NCBI GenBank assembly: GCA_017506865.1
Contig: JAFCMP010000368.1
Location: 913,407 to 977,406, forward strand
DNA: 64,000 nt
Direction of reading: 5' to 3'
Source of the DNA: Tribonema minus
Lineage: Eukaryota; Sar; Xanthophyceae; Tribonematales; Tribonemataceae
The translations under genes were made by a program, and so were the position numbers. This document shows positions 46,201-51,277 of this stretch, one piece after another (within the stretch, counting starts at the first letter, position 1; each line of letters opens with the position of its first letter). A model generated the notes under the pieces. The model was not told the DNA's origin, ran no database searches, and worked only from the letters and a program-made list of their open reading frames with translations.

Positions 46201-49200
46201 GTTTGCTGTCATTGGCATCATAGCTAGGGTTGTATATTGAGATTTCATACACGGGTAGAAATACGTATTTTAGCGTATTTTCCGTACATACGTATATGAA
46301 ATCCGTATCTGACAAACCCAAATCGATGGAACAGGCACTTCCCGACGTAACTTCAAGTTGAAAAATCAAGGGTGATTTGGATGCAATATAAGATGACCAC
46401 ACAGGCAGAAAGATATTGACATTATGATGCTGTTGACGTGTTTAACGGGCACATACCCAATACCCCCGTCCGCCCCCCCCCCTCCCCTTGGAGCCTCCCC
46501 CCCCACGACACGCACTGCACATGCCCAATCCAATTCACATGAGTCTCACACAACTCAAAACCAGGTTTGGACTGAACTCTCAAATACGCCACCCATATGC
46601 TTGTTTCCTTTTTTCAAAAACTAGGCGATCCAAATATATATAGTGAGGCAATAGTAGTGAGGTCGATGCCATTAGGCTACCGCGTGATCTTTGTTGAATC
46701 GCTACAGCGGACTCGCAAACACCCGAGACACTACTGTCCGATCTACGTGGCTGGTCACGCTAGCTATGAAACTCGCGTCATATTGTCGCCGCCACACCAC
46801 AGTAGCGTGTGCTAACTAACAGCACACACTCATCCCTCCACCCTTCCTTCTGTTAGCTGCATGCGTAATGGCTGCCAGGCGCAGCCCCAGCCCTGCGACT
46901 GCTACTGCACTGGTAGCGACAGCCGCCATGCTGCGAGGCGCAGTATTTTTGATCTCCAGTTGCGTAGTAGCGTGTGCACCGAACACAACACACAAACAGC
47001 GTGTAACTTCAAGAGCGAAGAAACTAATGAGCCGAGAGGTCAGAAACTGTCCGGAGGAGGTCTGCCGCAGTACGCGGCCCTCGGTCGGCTCAGGCAGAGA
47101 CAGGATGACCGATAGTACCCATCGCAACGTGCATCAAGGCAGCTGATAAACCCCAAAATACGGATTTATACGGATTTCGCAGGCCATATTTAGAGATACG
47201 GGTATATATACGCGTATATACGGATATACGGTGTATCTACGGAATACGGATTTGCCAACCCTAATCATAGCTCACGGACACCTTGTAGCGCTTGCTGCTC
47301 TATCCATGACTATGCATGGCAAAGAAACCTCATAGTGCTGCCTGCATTCATGACAATCTATATAAACCAAATGACGATGCAGAATTTTCATCGCTGAAGC
47401 GAGCTATATGCATCACAGTGTCACCCCTCATGATGTAAGGATGTCTCGTTTATTACGCGAGTGTCTCCGATGTGAGGTTTGCGTAGTATAAGCCTCATCT
47501 GTGTGCAGCGTTCATGGGTACTTGTGTTAGGCTACAGTGTCAAGCCCCCTATGATGAACCCTGCCAACCTCGTTTTGCCGTGTCTGATGCTTGTTCCGTA
47601 AACGAATTTGCTGGCAGGCACCGGATACATTGAGCCCATCATGACGCCTGCTGCGGAGACTGGATGGAAGAGCATTGTTTCCCAGGTCGTCAATAGGTGA
47701 GATTAACCGTCGAATCAGCCCAAATAGGAGCTCAATGTACTAAAAAACTTACTGCCAGCAAGTGTTTGTGTGTACGTTATTCCAAAAAAGCAACAGCAGT
47801 GACAAGCATGCACCTGAGGCTTATCAACCGTTCTCTGCTTTTGTTGCCGCAGCACCAGCAACGAGCTTGTTCTTGGCTGGTAAATTTATATTCATTGTTG
47901 CAGAATGGGCGGTGCATTGACATGATGAACCCAGCAACTGTTGTACTTGAAGTGTGAAGCACTCTTTCTCATTTGAATGGGTTTGAGTTTTTCCGACCTG
48001 CCGCTAGACATGAGACCTGGGGTTGCGCTGATGTTGACTGCTTGCGTTGCAGCGGCCGCAGCAGAGTAATGCACTCAGGGATGACACATGGCACCTGCAA
48101 AATCTCAACTATGTATGGTGCAGTGATTGAGTCCGATGCTCAAAATATCCCCATGGTCTGCTACGAGCAGCTGCTGCTCTTGCCCACACCACCACGTCAT
48201 GCCGCACTCGGCTGCATCACTATTCACATTCAGTGCCTGGGAGCACGGACGCCAGCAACAGAAGGCTGTGCCGTTGGTGGCTGGCGTCGACGCTTGTCAG
48301 CTGCCAGTTCACTGCTACGTGCGCACAATTTGACTGTGTAGTGTGCTTTGATCGCATGTTAGCACCTACCGCCTGTTACAGGCGCCCAACTTCCCCATGC
48401 ATGCATTGCATATGTACCCGTCTGCAACTTTTTGACCCATGTCACTGTCACGATCCCCCGCTGAGTTTTGGAAACCTTTCCATGCCCATGCACTGTGCAC
48501 ATGAACATTCAACAAGTTTCAAGTATTATTCGTGAAAACAACCTGAAAGCAAAGGTCGATGGATAGCAGTCAGCGTAGATCACACATTGTTGTAGAAGGC
48601 TTTTCTGATCTTGGCTGCTGCTGCTGCTTGGCTTGCGCGCCACCGACACCTTTCCATGCCTACGCATTGCACACATGGACATAGTATGCGCGGAAGATTT
48701 CTGATCTTGGCTGTTGCTTGGCTTGCGTGCTCGACAGCGCCACCGACACGGAGATGGTGAACACCATACTGGAGTCGCTGCTGCCCCAGGACCGCTACTT
48801 CAGGTTCAACCCGAGGTGAGAACAAACGCTTATGATTGACAACACTCTGATTTGCTGAGCTGCAAGTATCTTTGTCCGCAGCGCAGTGCCACAGCGCGAT
48901 GTAGCAAATATGCTGCATCTGTTGCCCGTATTATTACATTGTTGGAACTTGCGCCCCTTGAGCAGAGGCATCAAAGTACTTCAGATCCAGTCCAAGGGGA
49001 GACCATGCACTTGCTTCCCCACGCTCTGGGTAGCATGTGCACCAGTGGACACACAGTGGACAATCAACAGTTTCAAATTTAATACGGCCGCTGTGACTGG
49101 CTCTTTACCTGCTCAGGACATGTTCCAGGTCAGTGTGGTGGTGGTGTGTTGTACAAGAATACAAAAACAGTGTAGTCGGGGGCTCTTCGCACTGCGTAAG

Positions 49201-51277
49201 TCTGAGGCGAGCACACGAGGGCCCCTGCTGCATTCACAATAAAAACAAAGGCGCAATCGCACAGAGAAATTTGACGCATTTCACGCACGAACTCACATTC
49301 TCGCGCGTCCCTTCAATTAAAGGTTTGCACGTCAACATCTAAAGCTGCCTTTCACTGCGCCTGTGCCTGCGCAGGATCGAGCCCTTTGCCATTGATGAAA
49401 CCAGCCCCGAGCGGTTGGCGTGGCTCAAGAAGAGGTACGTACATCTCATCATTGTCATTCGTTGCGCGAATCAGGGTGACCTCAGCACGCTGGTGCAGAA
49501 CTCTGCGTTGCTCTTGCACTTCCACAGTCGGGTTGCGCCACTCAACCCCAACACTCAGTCATCACGGGTTGATCAGTTGGCTGTGTTGTGAGCATTGCAG
49601 ACTACAGCATGCATAATGACACCTTGTCAGTGTGGTGCTCAAAAGGCGAGTATTCGCTTTGCTGAGCCAAGGCTGACGTGCTGCGCATACTGCCACAGTG
49701 TTGATTACAAGTGCGTGGTGGTGGCTTCGGATCCATACGCAGATAGTGGAACAGCCTCTGTGTGGTGCATCTATCACACAGGTGTCCATGCCGATCAGAC
49801 ATTGCGCCTGAGCCTATGGCCTTGCATCAACGGGCTGTGCTACTCCCCGAGCACTCACCAAGTCTAGGCATCACTCTGTGAGCTCAGTAGCCTTCAACAG
49901 AAATCTGCAGTGGGCGTCGTGAATGTGATCAAGCTCATTGTCTGCTTTCTCGTGCGACGGTAGTGTTTTGGATGTCTTTAGTGATGCGAACAGTGGGTTG
50001 GTGTCTAGGCATAAACTGCTTTGTCAAGGTGCTAGTGTCATGCTAGTTGTCAATGAGTCCTGCAATCTTACTTTCTTGAGGGAGACTGCAATGCCTCTCG
50101 CAGCTGAGTGAACAATCTCGTGCCTTGGCGCATGAATACATGTGCACCAGGACAATAAACAAATTTCCCAAGCAATCATCCTGGCTTCAAGTGTGTAGTT
50201 AACGGAGGAAAAGCGAGATCATGCTGATCTCCCATCCTTTTGCTGTCAATGAAGCCGTGGACTGCCAAGCAGTGCGCATCTGTTGTCAGCTGTACAATAA
50301 CTAGCGCGCAAGTGCAACTAGCTCGTGCGAGTGGCATATAGCTTTTGCTGGTTGTTGCGTCTCCGTTGCAAGTACTCACTTGATGTTCTTGCTCATCTGC
50401 AAGTTGATCCACAAGCCTCCTCCCGCCCCCAACTCTGGCATGCACATTCAAACAGGGCCGTTGATTACTTCGAGCAGTCACCTGTGGAGCAAGCTAGGTT
50501 GAGGCAGCTGTGGCGGGTGAGTGAAGCTTGCTGATGATGCGCAGTGCCCTCATGCAAACTTCGCGTCCACTGTAGCATTTCTAGCTGGCCGATAGTAGAA
50601 CCTTGTACCATTCGGAGGCACATAAGGGGTGAAATTGCGGTCGCGCATTTCATTGGTGTCAGACACTTCTGTGTTGCTACCCGTTCAGCAACTTTGCAGC
50701 GGCTGCAGAGCTCTACCCTTTTATCTCAATCCAGTCAGTCAGACAGCAACCTTGGTGGATTCGTCACCACATGTGCACTGCATGGCGCATCACCAATGTC
50801 ATGAGGGAAAGTCTATGAGCACCTCGGAAGCTCGCATCATGCCTCCTTGCGAAGCAAATCAATGAAGCATTGAGAGCAATCTGCCACTGTTGTGAGCCAA
50901 GGCATTGCGGATGCATATCAGTAACGTCGTACAGGTGCTGAGATGCGTTGCATCGACAGCTCTTGGGCGCACACTGCAGACCGCGACAGGAGCGATAAGG
51001 ATCAGTGCAACGGCGTCAGTGGGGTGTCTGAGCTGCACTGCTTGTGACAATGTATCTTCAGCTACTTCTATGCGATGCATCTGACCATATCTGTACCATC
51101 TATTCTGCAGCAGATTGAATGTAAAGAAATTCAACGGCTTTGAGACAGCTTTGTGGCGGTGCGCTAAACGTCCACTGATGCCTGCTGTTTGCTGATGTGC
51201 AGACACTCAGAGGAGAAGTGAAGGATGGGGAGTTGAAGGAGCATTTCGGTCAAGCGGAGGGGCACATCTTCTTATAG
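9993..51277 (+). CDS. Patatin-like phospholipase with ARM-like region, 38 exons
   Basis: Exons: 9993-10225, 10612-10720, 11832-11885, 12673-13386, 14661-15623, 16455-16568, 17067-17161, 18774-18948, 19785-19890, 21309-21491, 22753-22878, 23821-24115, 25567-25742, 26742-26878, 27601-27856, 28572-28669, 29647-29703, 30590-30748, 31717-31766, 32584-32646, 33332-33374, 34800-34889, 36029-36094, 37068-37139, 37682-37771, 38910-39059, 40150-40214, 41186-41255, 42532-42615, 43142-43261, 43827-43896, 44537-44673, 45745-45919, 47618-47696, 48738-48815, 49375-49434, 50456-50516, 51203-51277. Every junction is in phase; the total is 5748 nt (1915 codons plus stop). The C-terminal third (from residue ~1580) is a complete patatin domain, expected to hydrolyse fatty acyl esters of phospho- or galactolipids with a Ser-Asp dyad. 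The order repeat region then patatin matches plant pPLA-I, and the C-terminal exon sequences match iPLA2-gamma closely. The leader suggests entry to the secretory or plastid route. The patatin part is firm; N-terminal exons are less so, and alternative gene splits there are possible. Confidence 0.7.
10612..11885 (+). CDS. Phospholipase gene exons 2-3 (short linkers)
   Basis: Exon 2 (10612-10720, phase 2 to 0) reads CSASARGRGGPLLMQTLG and on to a Ser/Thr/Asp end at donor CACAGAG|GTAAGG. Exon 3 (11832-11885, 18 codons, phase 0) reads DHVDVRGGLLAELWARLP before GTAAGT. Both have downstream echoes of their 3' end plus donor: at 10790-10805 and 10918-10985 for exon 2, and at 11968-12008 for exon 3. 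No domain recognised. Confidence 0.5.
10790..10985 (+). repeat. Echo copies of exon 2 end plus donor
   Basis: CCACAGAGGTAAGGC followed by ACAAACTCAGCGGCTATTGAG is repeated after the exon. The farther copy (10918-11040) retains about 20 codons of exon 2 and ends ACACAGGTCAGGC. Period is about 120-130 bp. Confidence 0.75.
12673..13386 (+). CDS. Phospholipase gene exon 4 (Gln/Ala/Pro low-complexity)
   Basis: This exon has 238 codons, phase 0 to 0, with acceptor CCATTCAG|GTG and donor GGCACAG|GTGGGC. After PFRQKRAATEADDSAH it is Gln, Ala and Pro runs, then an acidic/Gly-rich part, and it ends with GKLLSWVGMGGKGG and a Ser/Glu tail. It includes an in-frame copy of the TTGAAGTTGAAGTT motif at about 13097, read as LEVEVG. 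Likely disordered linker. Four to five echoes of its 3' end plus donor follow at 13490-14230. Confidence 0.6.
13490..14235 (+). repeat. Echo array of exon 4 end plus donor
   Basis: Degraded copies of GTGGGCAGCxGCCCTGGCGC...TCAGAGGCTCAG|GTGGGC lie at about 13490, 13640, 13880 and more weakly at 14100-14225. Period is about 130-240 bp. Confidence 0.75.
14661..15623 (+). CDS. Phospholipase gene exon 5 (Gly-rich, repeated Leu-Trp motif)
   Basis: This is the largest exon: 321 codons, phase 0 to 0, acceptor GTTGCAG|ACATAC, donor AGTCAG|GTGCGC. The first half is Ala/Pro/Gln low complexity. The second half carries four clear repeats of PLQ(Q)LWG followed by Gly/Glu-rich spacers, starting near residues 515, 563, 625 and 654, plus a related LPWGWGGG. 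The repeat looks like a short Trp-bearing amphipathic motif in a flexible chain, possibly for membrane or partner binding (inference). Echoes of the exon end lie at about 15690-15726 and 15800. Confidence 0.6.
16455..18948 (+). CDS. Phospholipase gene exons 6-8
   Basis: Exon 6 (16455-16568, 38 codons) is a charged helix, DETDGELSLSARRAMSAAEI followed by LREQKQRERD. Exon 7 (17067-17161, phase 0 to 2) reads MLLSGRRTTTRPPAIPTPNS and ends SVSLFYR; its decayed copy at 17270-17335 keeps the same frame. Exon 8 (18774-18948, phase 2 to 0) reads RILGMVHLWHTQDQQRLQAL and then a Gly/Ala linker ending SSSAQ at GTCAGT. The phases interlock exactly (0, 0-2, 2-0). No known domain. Confidence 0.55.
17525..18773 (+). 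repeat. Echo array of exon 8 (acceptor plus exon start), about nine copies
   Basis: The block CGCATCCTGGGCATGGTCCA followed by CCTGTGGCACACGCAGGATCAGCAGCGG recurs upstream of exon 8. Its CATGGTCC core lies at about 17551, 17763, 17940, 18066, 18186, 18298, 18412, 18526 and 18648, and at 18786 in the exon itself. Later spacings are 112-138 bp. Copies keep CAG-like acceptors and a following TACCCATACC block, but several have stops or indels. Confidence 0.9.
19785..22878 (+). CDS. Phospholipase gene exons 9-11
   Basis: Exon 9 (19785-19890, phase 0 to 1) reads KKPQDDGKRKPELRLPTFF and then AMPMLKDTAAAIAEG, a helical segment. Exon 10 (21309-21491, phase 1 to 1) reads GKQELERQARQRRGVGGL then an Ala/Asp/Gly-rich stretch. 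Exon 11 (22753-22878, phase 1 to 1) includes ASKVEVMPEAEVREAWGPF, where VEV again comes from the GAAGTT motif. All borders are GT-AG and in phase. Function of this part unknown. Confidence 0.55.
19891..20645 (+). repeat. Echo array of exon 9 (exon end plus donor), five copies
   Basis: Copies of TTCTTCACGGGCGCGATGCC...ACTGCCGCCGCCATCGCCGAAG|GTGAGAC are centred near 19964, 20085, 20204, 20387 and 20598. The first three have a period near 120 bp. The nearer copies still read AMPMLKDTAAAIAEG. Most units carry a TTGAAGTTGAAG-type motif. Confidence 0.9.
20905..21308 (+). repeat. Echo copies of exon 10 start
   Basis: GGGGGCAGACAAGAGGTGGA and GGGGCAAAGAGGAGATGGAGC, each followed by CGCCAGGCACGTCAGCG or a near-copy, lie about 205 and 190 bp apart before the exon. 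Weaker copies of its end lie after it at 21655-21730 and 21800. Confidence 0.75.
21849..21879. repeat. Telomere-like CCCTAA run
   Basis: Five exact CCTAAC units in intron 10. Confidence 0.9.
22435..22665. other. AT-rich block in intron 10
   Basis: This stretch is clearly AT-richer than its surroundings, with runs such as GTATAATTATAATCGATA. It has no echoes, telomere-like units or recognisable coding sequence. It could be an old insertion, but I found no terminal repeats. Confidence 0.4.
23821..24115 (+). CDS. Phospholipase gene exon 12 (acidic/Trp-rich, no internal ATG start)
   Basis: An open frame of 98 codons between acceptor CTATGCAG and donor GGCGTG|GTGAGT, phase 1 to 2. It starts SALQRIWSGEGAEAQQSKLQ, continues with EEARRVVSLQQ, and has an acidic Trp-bearing part (EWDSEWDSDRFSGDEWP). 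It ends RALNGWARWAW across the junction. It joins perfectly to exon 13 (TG|G = Trp). Six downstream echoes of its last 8-15 codons plus donor follow at 24160-24520. Confidence 0.6.
24116..24525 (+). repeat. Echo array of exon 12 end plus donor
   Basis: Six copies of (GCGCGCTCAACAGG)TGGGCGCGCTGGGCGTG|GTGAGTCAC, or shorter forms, lie at about 24170, 24236, 24300, 24345, 24418 and 24490. Each is followed by a TTTGAAGTTGA-type block. Period is about 60-75 bp, shorter than most other arrays here. Confidence 0.85.
25139..25420. repeat. 141-bp tandem duplication in AT-rich intron
   Basis: Two nearly identical copies of a 141-bp AT-rich unit (ACGATGCATCAAAGTATACT...ACCACGAA), differing at only a few positions, lie in intron 12. 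There is no coding sense, so this looks recent. Confidence 0.9.
25567..27856 (+). CDS. Phospholipase gene exons 13-15 (helical, Gln-rich coiled coil)
   Basis: Exon 13 (25567-25742, phase 2 to 1) reads SKVQGESLEELGRERQDS and an Ala/Thr tail. Exon 14 (26742-26878, phase 1 to 0) reads AEAASAEAEWARSMAKAQLE and then a GGWNPLSFFFPSSSE end at GTACGC. Exon 15 (27601-27856, phase 0 to 1) reads SQRRADEKDASQRSAADWS, then a Gln-rich helix and an Ala-rich helix ending LSEKVARG. Together these look like a long coiled-coil or helical linker before the conserved C-terminal region. Confidence 0.6.
27111..27480 (+). repeat. Echo array of exon 15 start, three copies
   Basis: GCAGAGCCAACGCAGGGCAG followed by a close match to the first 20-25 codons of exon 15 lies at about 27111, 27285 and 27410. 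The real exon begins at 27601. Units are separated by long C runs, and the nearest copy is the best preserved. Confidence 0.88.
28572..30748 (+). CDS. Phospholipase gene exons 16-18
   Basis: Exon 16 (28572-28669, phase 1 to 0) reads AILGATTEHQQPPTKDASRS and ends QPSLFE. Exon 17 (29647-29703, 19 codons) reads VLSATHAAAIETARMYRPP, with a weak donor GTGCGA; it lies in one arm of an inverted repeat and is the least certain exon. Exon 18 (30590-30748, 53 codons) reads EDGLWTEELQGRVLTPDAAR, then a helix (SSIVIKAQAAIRSQLLQ) and a Gln run. Exon 18 has three upstream echoes of its acceptor and first codons at 30105, 30240 and 30412. A further open candidate at 28811-28868 (KDSNAVHALWAGQAQGRIM) has good borders but no phase-compatible partner. 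Confidence 0.5.
29245..30080. repeat. Imperfect inverted repeat spanning exon 17
   Basis: Left arm: about 29245-29290 and 29635-29795. Right arm: about 29885-30080, in reverse complement. Matching anchors include TGGAGCGCCATTCGCTCCAAT with its complement near 30055, GGTACTGTCGGCCAC with its complement near 30027, and GATGATGA(G/A)ACC. The left arm has extra sequence between anchors. Exon 17 is in the left arm, and an inverted, frame-broken copy of it lies in the right arm. Confidence 0.8.
30095..30480 (+). repeat. Echo array of exon 18 start, three copies
   Basis: Copies of AGGAGGATGGCCTGTGGACA and GAGGAGCTGCAGGGGCG(A/G)GTTCT lie at about 30105, 30240 and 30410, before the exon at 30590. Each is followed by TTGAAGTTGAA-type sequence and a CATCGCAGTC block. 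Confidence 0.85.
30986..31080 (-). mobile_element. LINE 3'-tail fragment, reverse orientation
   Basis: The reverse complement matches 56845-56935: AGCGCAGACTAGGC(G/T)GCTGCGTTGACGCAA, GATTGCATAGGCAACCCGGCCTCCC and TTGGGCC. It is about 90% identical by eye, so it is younger than the fragments at 4828 and 33731. Confidence 0.85.
31717..33374 (+). CDS. Phospholipase gene exons 19-21
   Basis: Exon 19 (31717-31766, 50 nt, phase 0 to 2) is short; it is supported by a decayed second copy of its end plus donor at about 31910. Exon 20 (32584-32646, phase 2 to 2) reads EKKRLALLQHTNGACSDIFR, with six acceptor-side echoes upstream. Exon 21 (33332-33374, phase 2 to 0) reads MISVSIDAAAAINQ. Joined, they form short helices typical of armadillo-like repeats leading into the next exons. 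Confidence 0.5.
31990..32583 (+). repeat. Echo array of exon 20 start, about six copies
   Basis: Units of CTGCTTCTTTGCAGCGAAAA/GAAGAAGCGCATGG-like sequence, with remnants of CCTGCAGCACACCA, lie at about 32010, 32090, 32148, 32279, 32383 and 32452. Each is followed by GCTCAACACTGACTTCAAAT. All precede the exon at 32584. Confidence 0.82.
33375..34799 (+). other. Intron 21, AT-rich, with LINE tail and an exon 22 echo
   Basis: Apart from the LINE tail, this intron holds AT-rich unique sequence. At 34494-34535 there is an echo of exon 22 (CGCCGTCTTAG|GTTGAGGAGTTGGAGGTGTT), about 300 bp before the real acceptor. I see no additional exon. Confidence 0.6.
33723..33850 (+). mobile_element. LINE 3'-tail fragment with direct repeats
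   Basis: This matches the LINE 3' end (CTTAGGGCGCAGTGCAGACCAGGCTGCTGC, GCATAGGACACCCGGCCTGCCTTGGGGC, ATTACAAGTCC) with about 20% divergence by eye. It is bordered by 12-bp near-identical direct repeats, GCAGACTGTGTT at 33711-33722 and GCAGACCGTGTT at 33851-33862, likely the target-site duplication. Confidence 0.78.
34800..39059 (+). CDS. Phospholipase gene exons 22-26 (ARM-like helical repeats)
   Basis: Five phase-0 exons: 34800-34889 (VEELEVFRAEGGLTYLLRGL...), 36029-36094 (AAAHALSGLVALNDTVAEE), 37068-37139 (VLAIPGALQELKDLLQAPTK...), 37682-37771 (ending GQEAAAALMVELAV) and 38910-39059 (ASDSAVAMLHGLDMQSLLEG..., then KGPTLAAFK). Patterns such as 'gGl..Ll.gL', 'Aa.aLs.Lval...' and 'pGalqeLkdLl' are those of armadillo/HEAT-type alpha-helical repeats (residues ~1403-1558). 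These usually serve as protein-binding scaffolds. Plant pPLA-I also has such repeats before its patatin domain. Several of these exons have echoes on one or both sides. Confidence 0.65.
35060..35555 (+). repeat. Echo array of exon 22 end plus donor
   Basis: Three copies of GGGGCTCATGGACAGGCACT followed by CCAGCGCxTCGGGGCAG|GTGAGCGC-like sequence, at about 35064, 35340 and 35503. They differ by indels and changed donors (GCGAGC, GTGGCA, GCGCCC). Confidence 0.85.
36525..37030 (+). repeat. Tandem array, about 130-bp units, in intron 23
   Basis: Four units of GGACAGGGGTAATGTGTAAG followed by TGAACGTGAGGCGGGTGGGCTTTTGCTGCC and TATTGTTGCAGCAGATAACTTGC, with increasing similarity towards 37000. The units do not match a neighbouring exon that I recognise, although each holds a TTGCAGCA acceptor-like site. 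Confidence 0.8.
37855..38115 (+). repeat. Echo copies of exon 26 start
   Basis: CATCCAACTCTGCCGTGGCGATGCTCCACGG at about 37870 and GGCATCCAACTCTGCCATCG at about 38082 match the acceptor and first codons of exon 26 (38910), some 820-1040 bp downstream. Confidence 0.75.
39120..39805 (+). repeat. Echo array of exon 26 end plus donor, five copies
   Basis: Copies of GGCAGCGGCTCAGGAAAGxCGGAGGCAGCGCTCAAGGG(T/C)CCGACGCTGGCTGCCTTCAAG|GTA lie at about 39150, 39298, 39465, 39583 and 39752. Period is about 115-170 bp. The copy at 39583-39643 is the most complete and even keeps a GTAGAC donor. Confidence 0.88.
40150..40214 (+). CDS. Phospholipase gene exon 27
   Basis: This 65-nt exon has phase 0 to 2, acceptor CCCACAG|AGC and donor GGCAGAG|GTGAGA. 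It reads SCSKLTAALGYGRWRPRMPG and links the helical repeats to the patatin core: AG|A forms the Arg just before GLRILCLDGGG. Two later copies of its last 15 nt plus donor lie in a 144-bp tandem duplication. Confidence 0.6.
40290..40575 (+). repeat. 144-bp tandem duplication in intron 27
   Basis: Two almost identical 144-bp units begin at 40298 and 40442. Each starts with the exon 27 end and donor (GAATGCCTGGGCAGAG|GTGAGG), so this is a very young exon-border duplication. Confidence 0.9.
41186..41255 (+). CDS. Phospholipase gene exon 28: patatin oxyanion loop
   Basis: This exon has phase 2 to 0 and reads GLRILCLDGGGTRGVLTVAL and LKQ. The DGGGTRG motif is the glycine-rich phosphate/oxyanion-hole loop of patatin-family lipases, near residues 1587-1593. 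This is the start of the conserved catalytic domain and the clearest family marker in the window. Confidence 0.9.
42192..42238. repeat. Telomere-like CCCTAA run
   Basis: About seven CCCTAACCCTACCCCTAA-type units in intron 28. A shorter run lies at 41311-41330. Confidence 0.85.
42532..42615 (+). CDS. Phospholipase gene exon 29: nucleophile elbow
   Basis: This exon has 28 codons, phase 0 to 0. It ends HEVFDLICGTSTGGILATL. The GTSTG is the G-x-S-x-G nucleophile elbow; the catalytic Ser is codon 42589-42591 (residue ~1623). 'FDLICGTSTGG' is nearly the plant pPLA-I wording. Two echoes of its acceptor (ACGCTTCAGGTGATGGC-like) lie upstream at about 42040 and 42357. Confidence 0.92.
43142..43896 (+). 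CDS. Phospholipase gene exons 30-31: patatin middle region
   Basis: Exon 30 (43142-43261, 40 codons, phase 0) reads FASLKIDLESTSKAYDELIM and ends LVKDQAL. Exon 31 (43827-43896, phase 0 to 1) reads YSEGPWELILKDFLGDTKRM IDI. They correspond to the helices after the nucleophile elbow, including the 'Y-x-x-x-x-W-E-x-I-L-K-D' segment shared with iPLA2-gamma. The open sequence before 43142 is a possible 5' extension, but the TGCAG acceptor at 43141 keeps frame with exon 29. Confidence 0.85.
44537..44673 (+). CDS. Phospholipase gene exon 32: patatin core strand
   Basis: This exon has phase 1 to 0. It reads EDPFAPKLALCSTIMNVDPL, then MMVWRSYNYPAHTRPP and ends GSFRNK. The 'P-K-v-a-v-S-T...F-R-N-Y' pattern of plant and animal patatin phospholipases is recognisable (here PKLALCST and VWRSYNYP). 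Upstream at 44366-44445 there is an echo of its acceptor and first ~25 codons with a one-base loss. Downstream there are at least four echoes of its last ~15 codons plus donor. Confidence 0.88.
44674..45260 (+). repeat. Echo array of exon 32 end plus donor, about five copies
   Basis: Units of about 122 bp: GCGCACACGCGCCCGCCGCA then TGAGGGCTCCTTCAGAxACAAG|GTGGG...ACTTCAAATTTGAAGTAGTATT...CTAATGACTGAAGTGAAGAT. They recur at about 44750, 44873, 44996 and 45118, with a remnant at 45235. The first three units after the exon are highly similar to each other. Confidence 0.9.
45745..45919 (+). CDS. Phospholipase gene exon 33: catalytic Asp
   Basis: This exon has 58 codons plus 1 nt, phase 0 to 1. 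It reads IWECVRATTAAPTYFKPLQK, then LFGDGALLANNPTAVALAEA, and ends VEAVVSIG. GDGA holds the dyad Asp, codon 45823-45825 (residue ~1767). 'RATTAAPTYF' matches the family's R-A-[ST]-[ST]-A-A-P-x-Y-F. This exon has no obvious echoes. Confidence 0.92.
46225..47263. mobile_element. Non-autonomous hAT-like DNA transposon with 8-bp TSD
   Basis: A 1039-bp insertion in intron 33. It starts TAGGGTTG and ends CAACCCTA, and is flanked on both sides by exactly ATCATAGC (46217-46224 and 47264-47271). The subterminal regions are palindromic and rich in ACGTAT/ATACGG words (CCGTATA, TACGGATTT). Eight-bp target duplications and short terminal repeats of this kind are typical of the hAT superfamily. No transposase ORF is visible inside (the longest open frames are under 100 codons), so it would need an external transposase. 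Confidence 0.85.
47618..48815 (+). CDS. Phospholipase gene exons 34-35: end of patatin domain
   Basis: Exon 34 (47618-47696, phase 1 to 2) reads TGYIEPIMTPAAETGWKSIV then SQVVN. Exon 35 (48738-48815, phase 2 to 2) reads ATDTEMVNTILESLLPQDRY and FRFNP. The 'N-S-A-T-D-T-E...L-L-P-x-x-x-Y-F-R-F-N-P' block is a strong match to iPLA2-gamma and pPLA-I. An echo of the exon 35 acceptor and GCCACCGACAC lies about 90 bp upstream at 48646. Confidence 0.9.
49375..51277 (+). CDS. Phospholipase gene exons 36-38: C terminus and stop
   Basis: Exon 36 (49375-49434, phase 2 to 2) reads IEPFAIDETSPERLAWLKK; the 'DE-(T)-x-P-x-x-L' pattern follows the FRFNP block in relatives. Exon 37 (50456-50516, phase 2 to 0) reads AVDYFEQSPVEQARLRQLWR. 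Exon 38 (51203-51277) reads TLRGEVKDGELKEHFGQAEG and ends HIFL then TAG at 51275-51277. I could not identify a polyadenylation signal with confidence. Confidence 0.8.
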
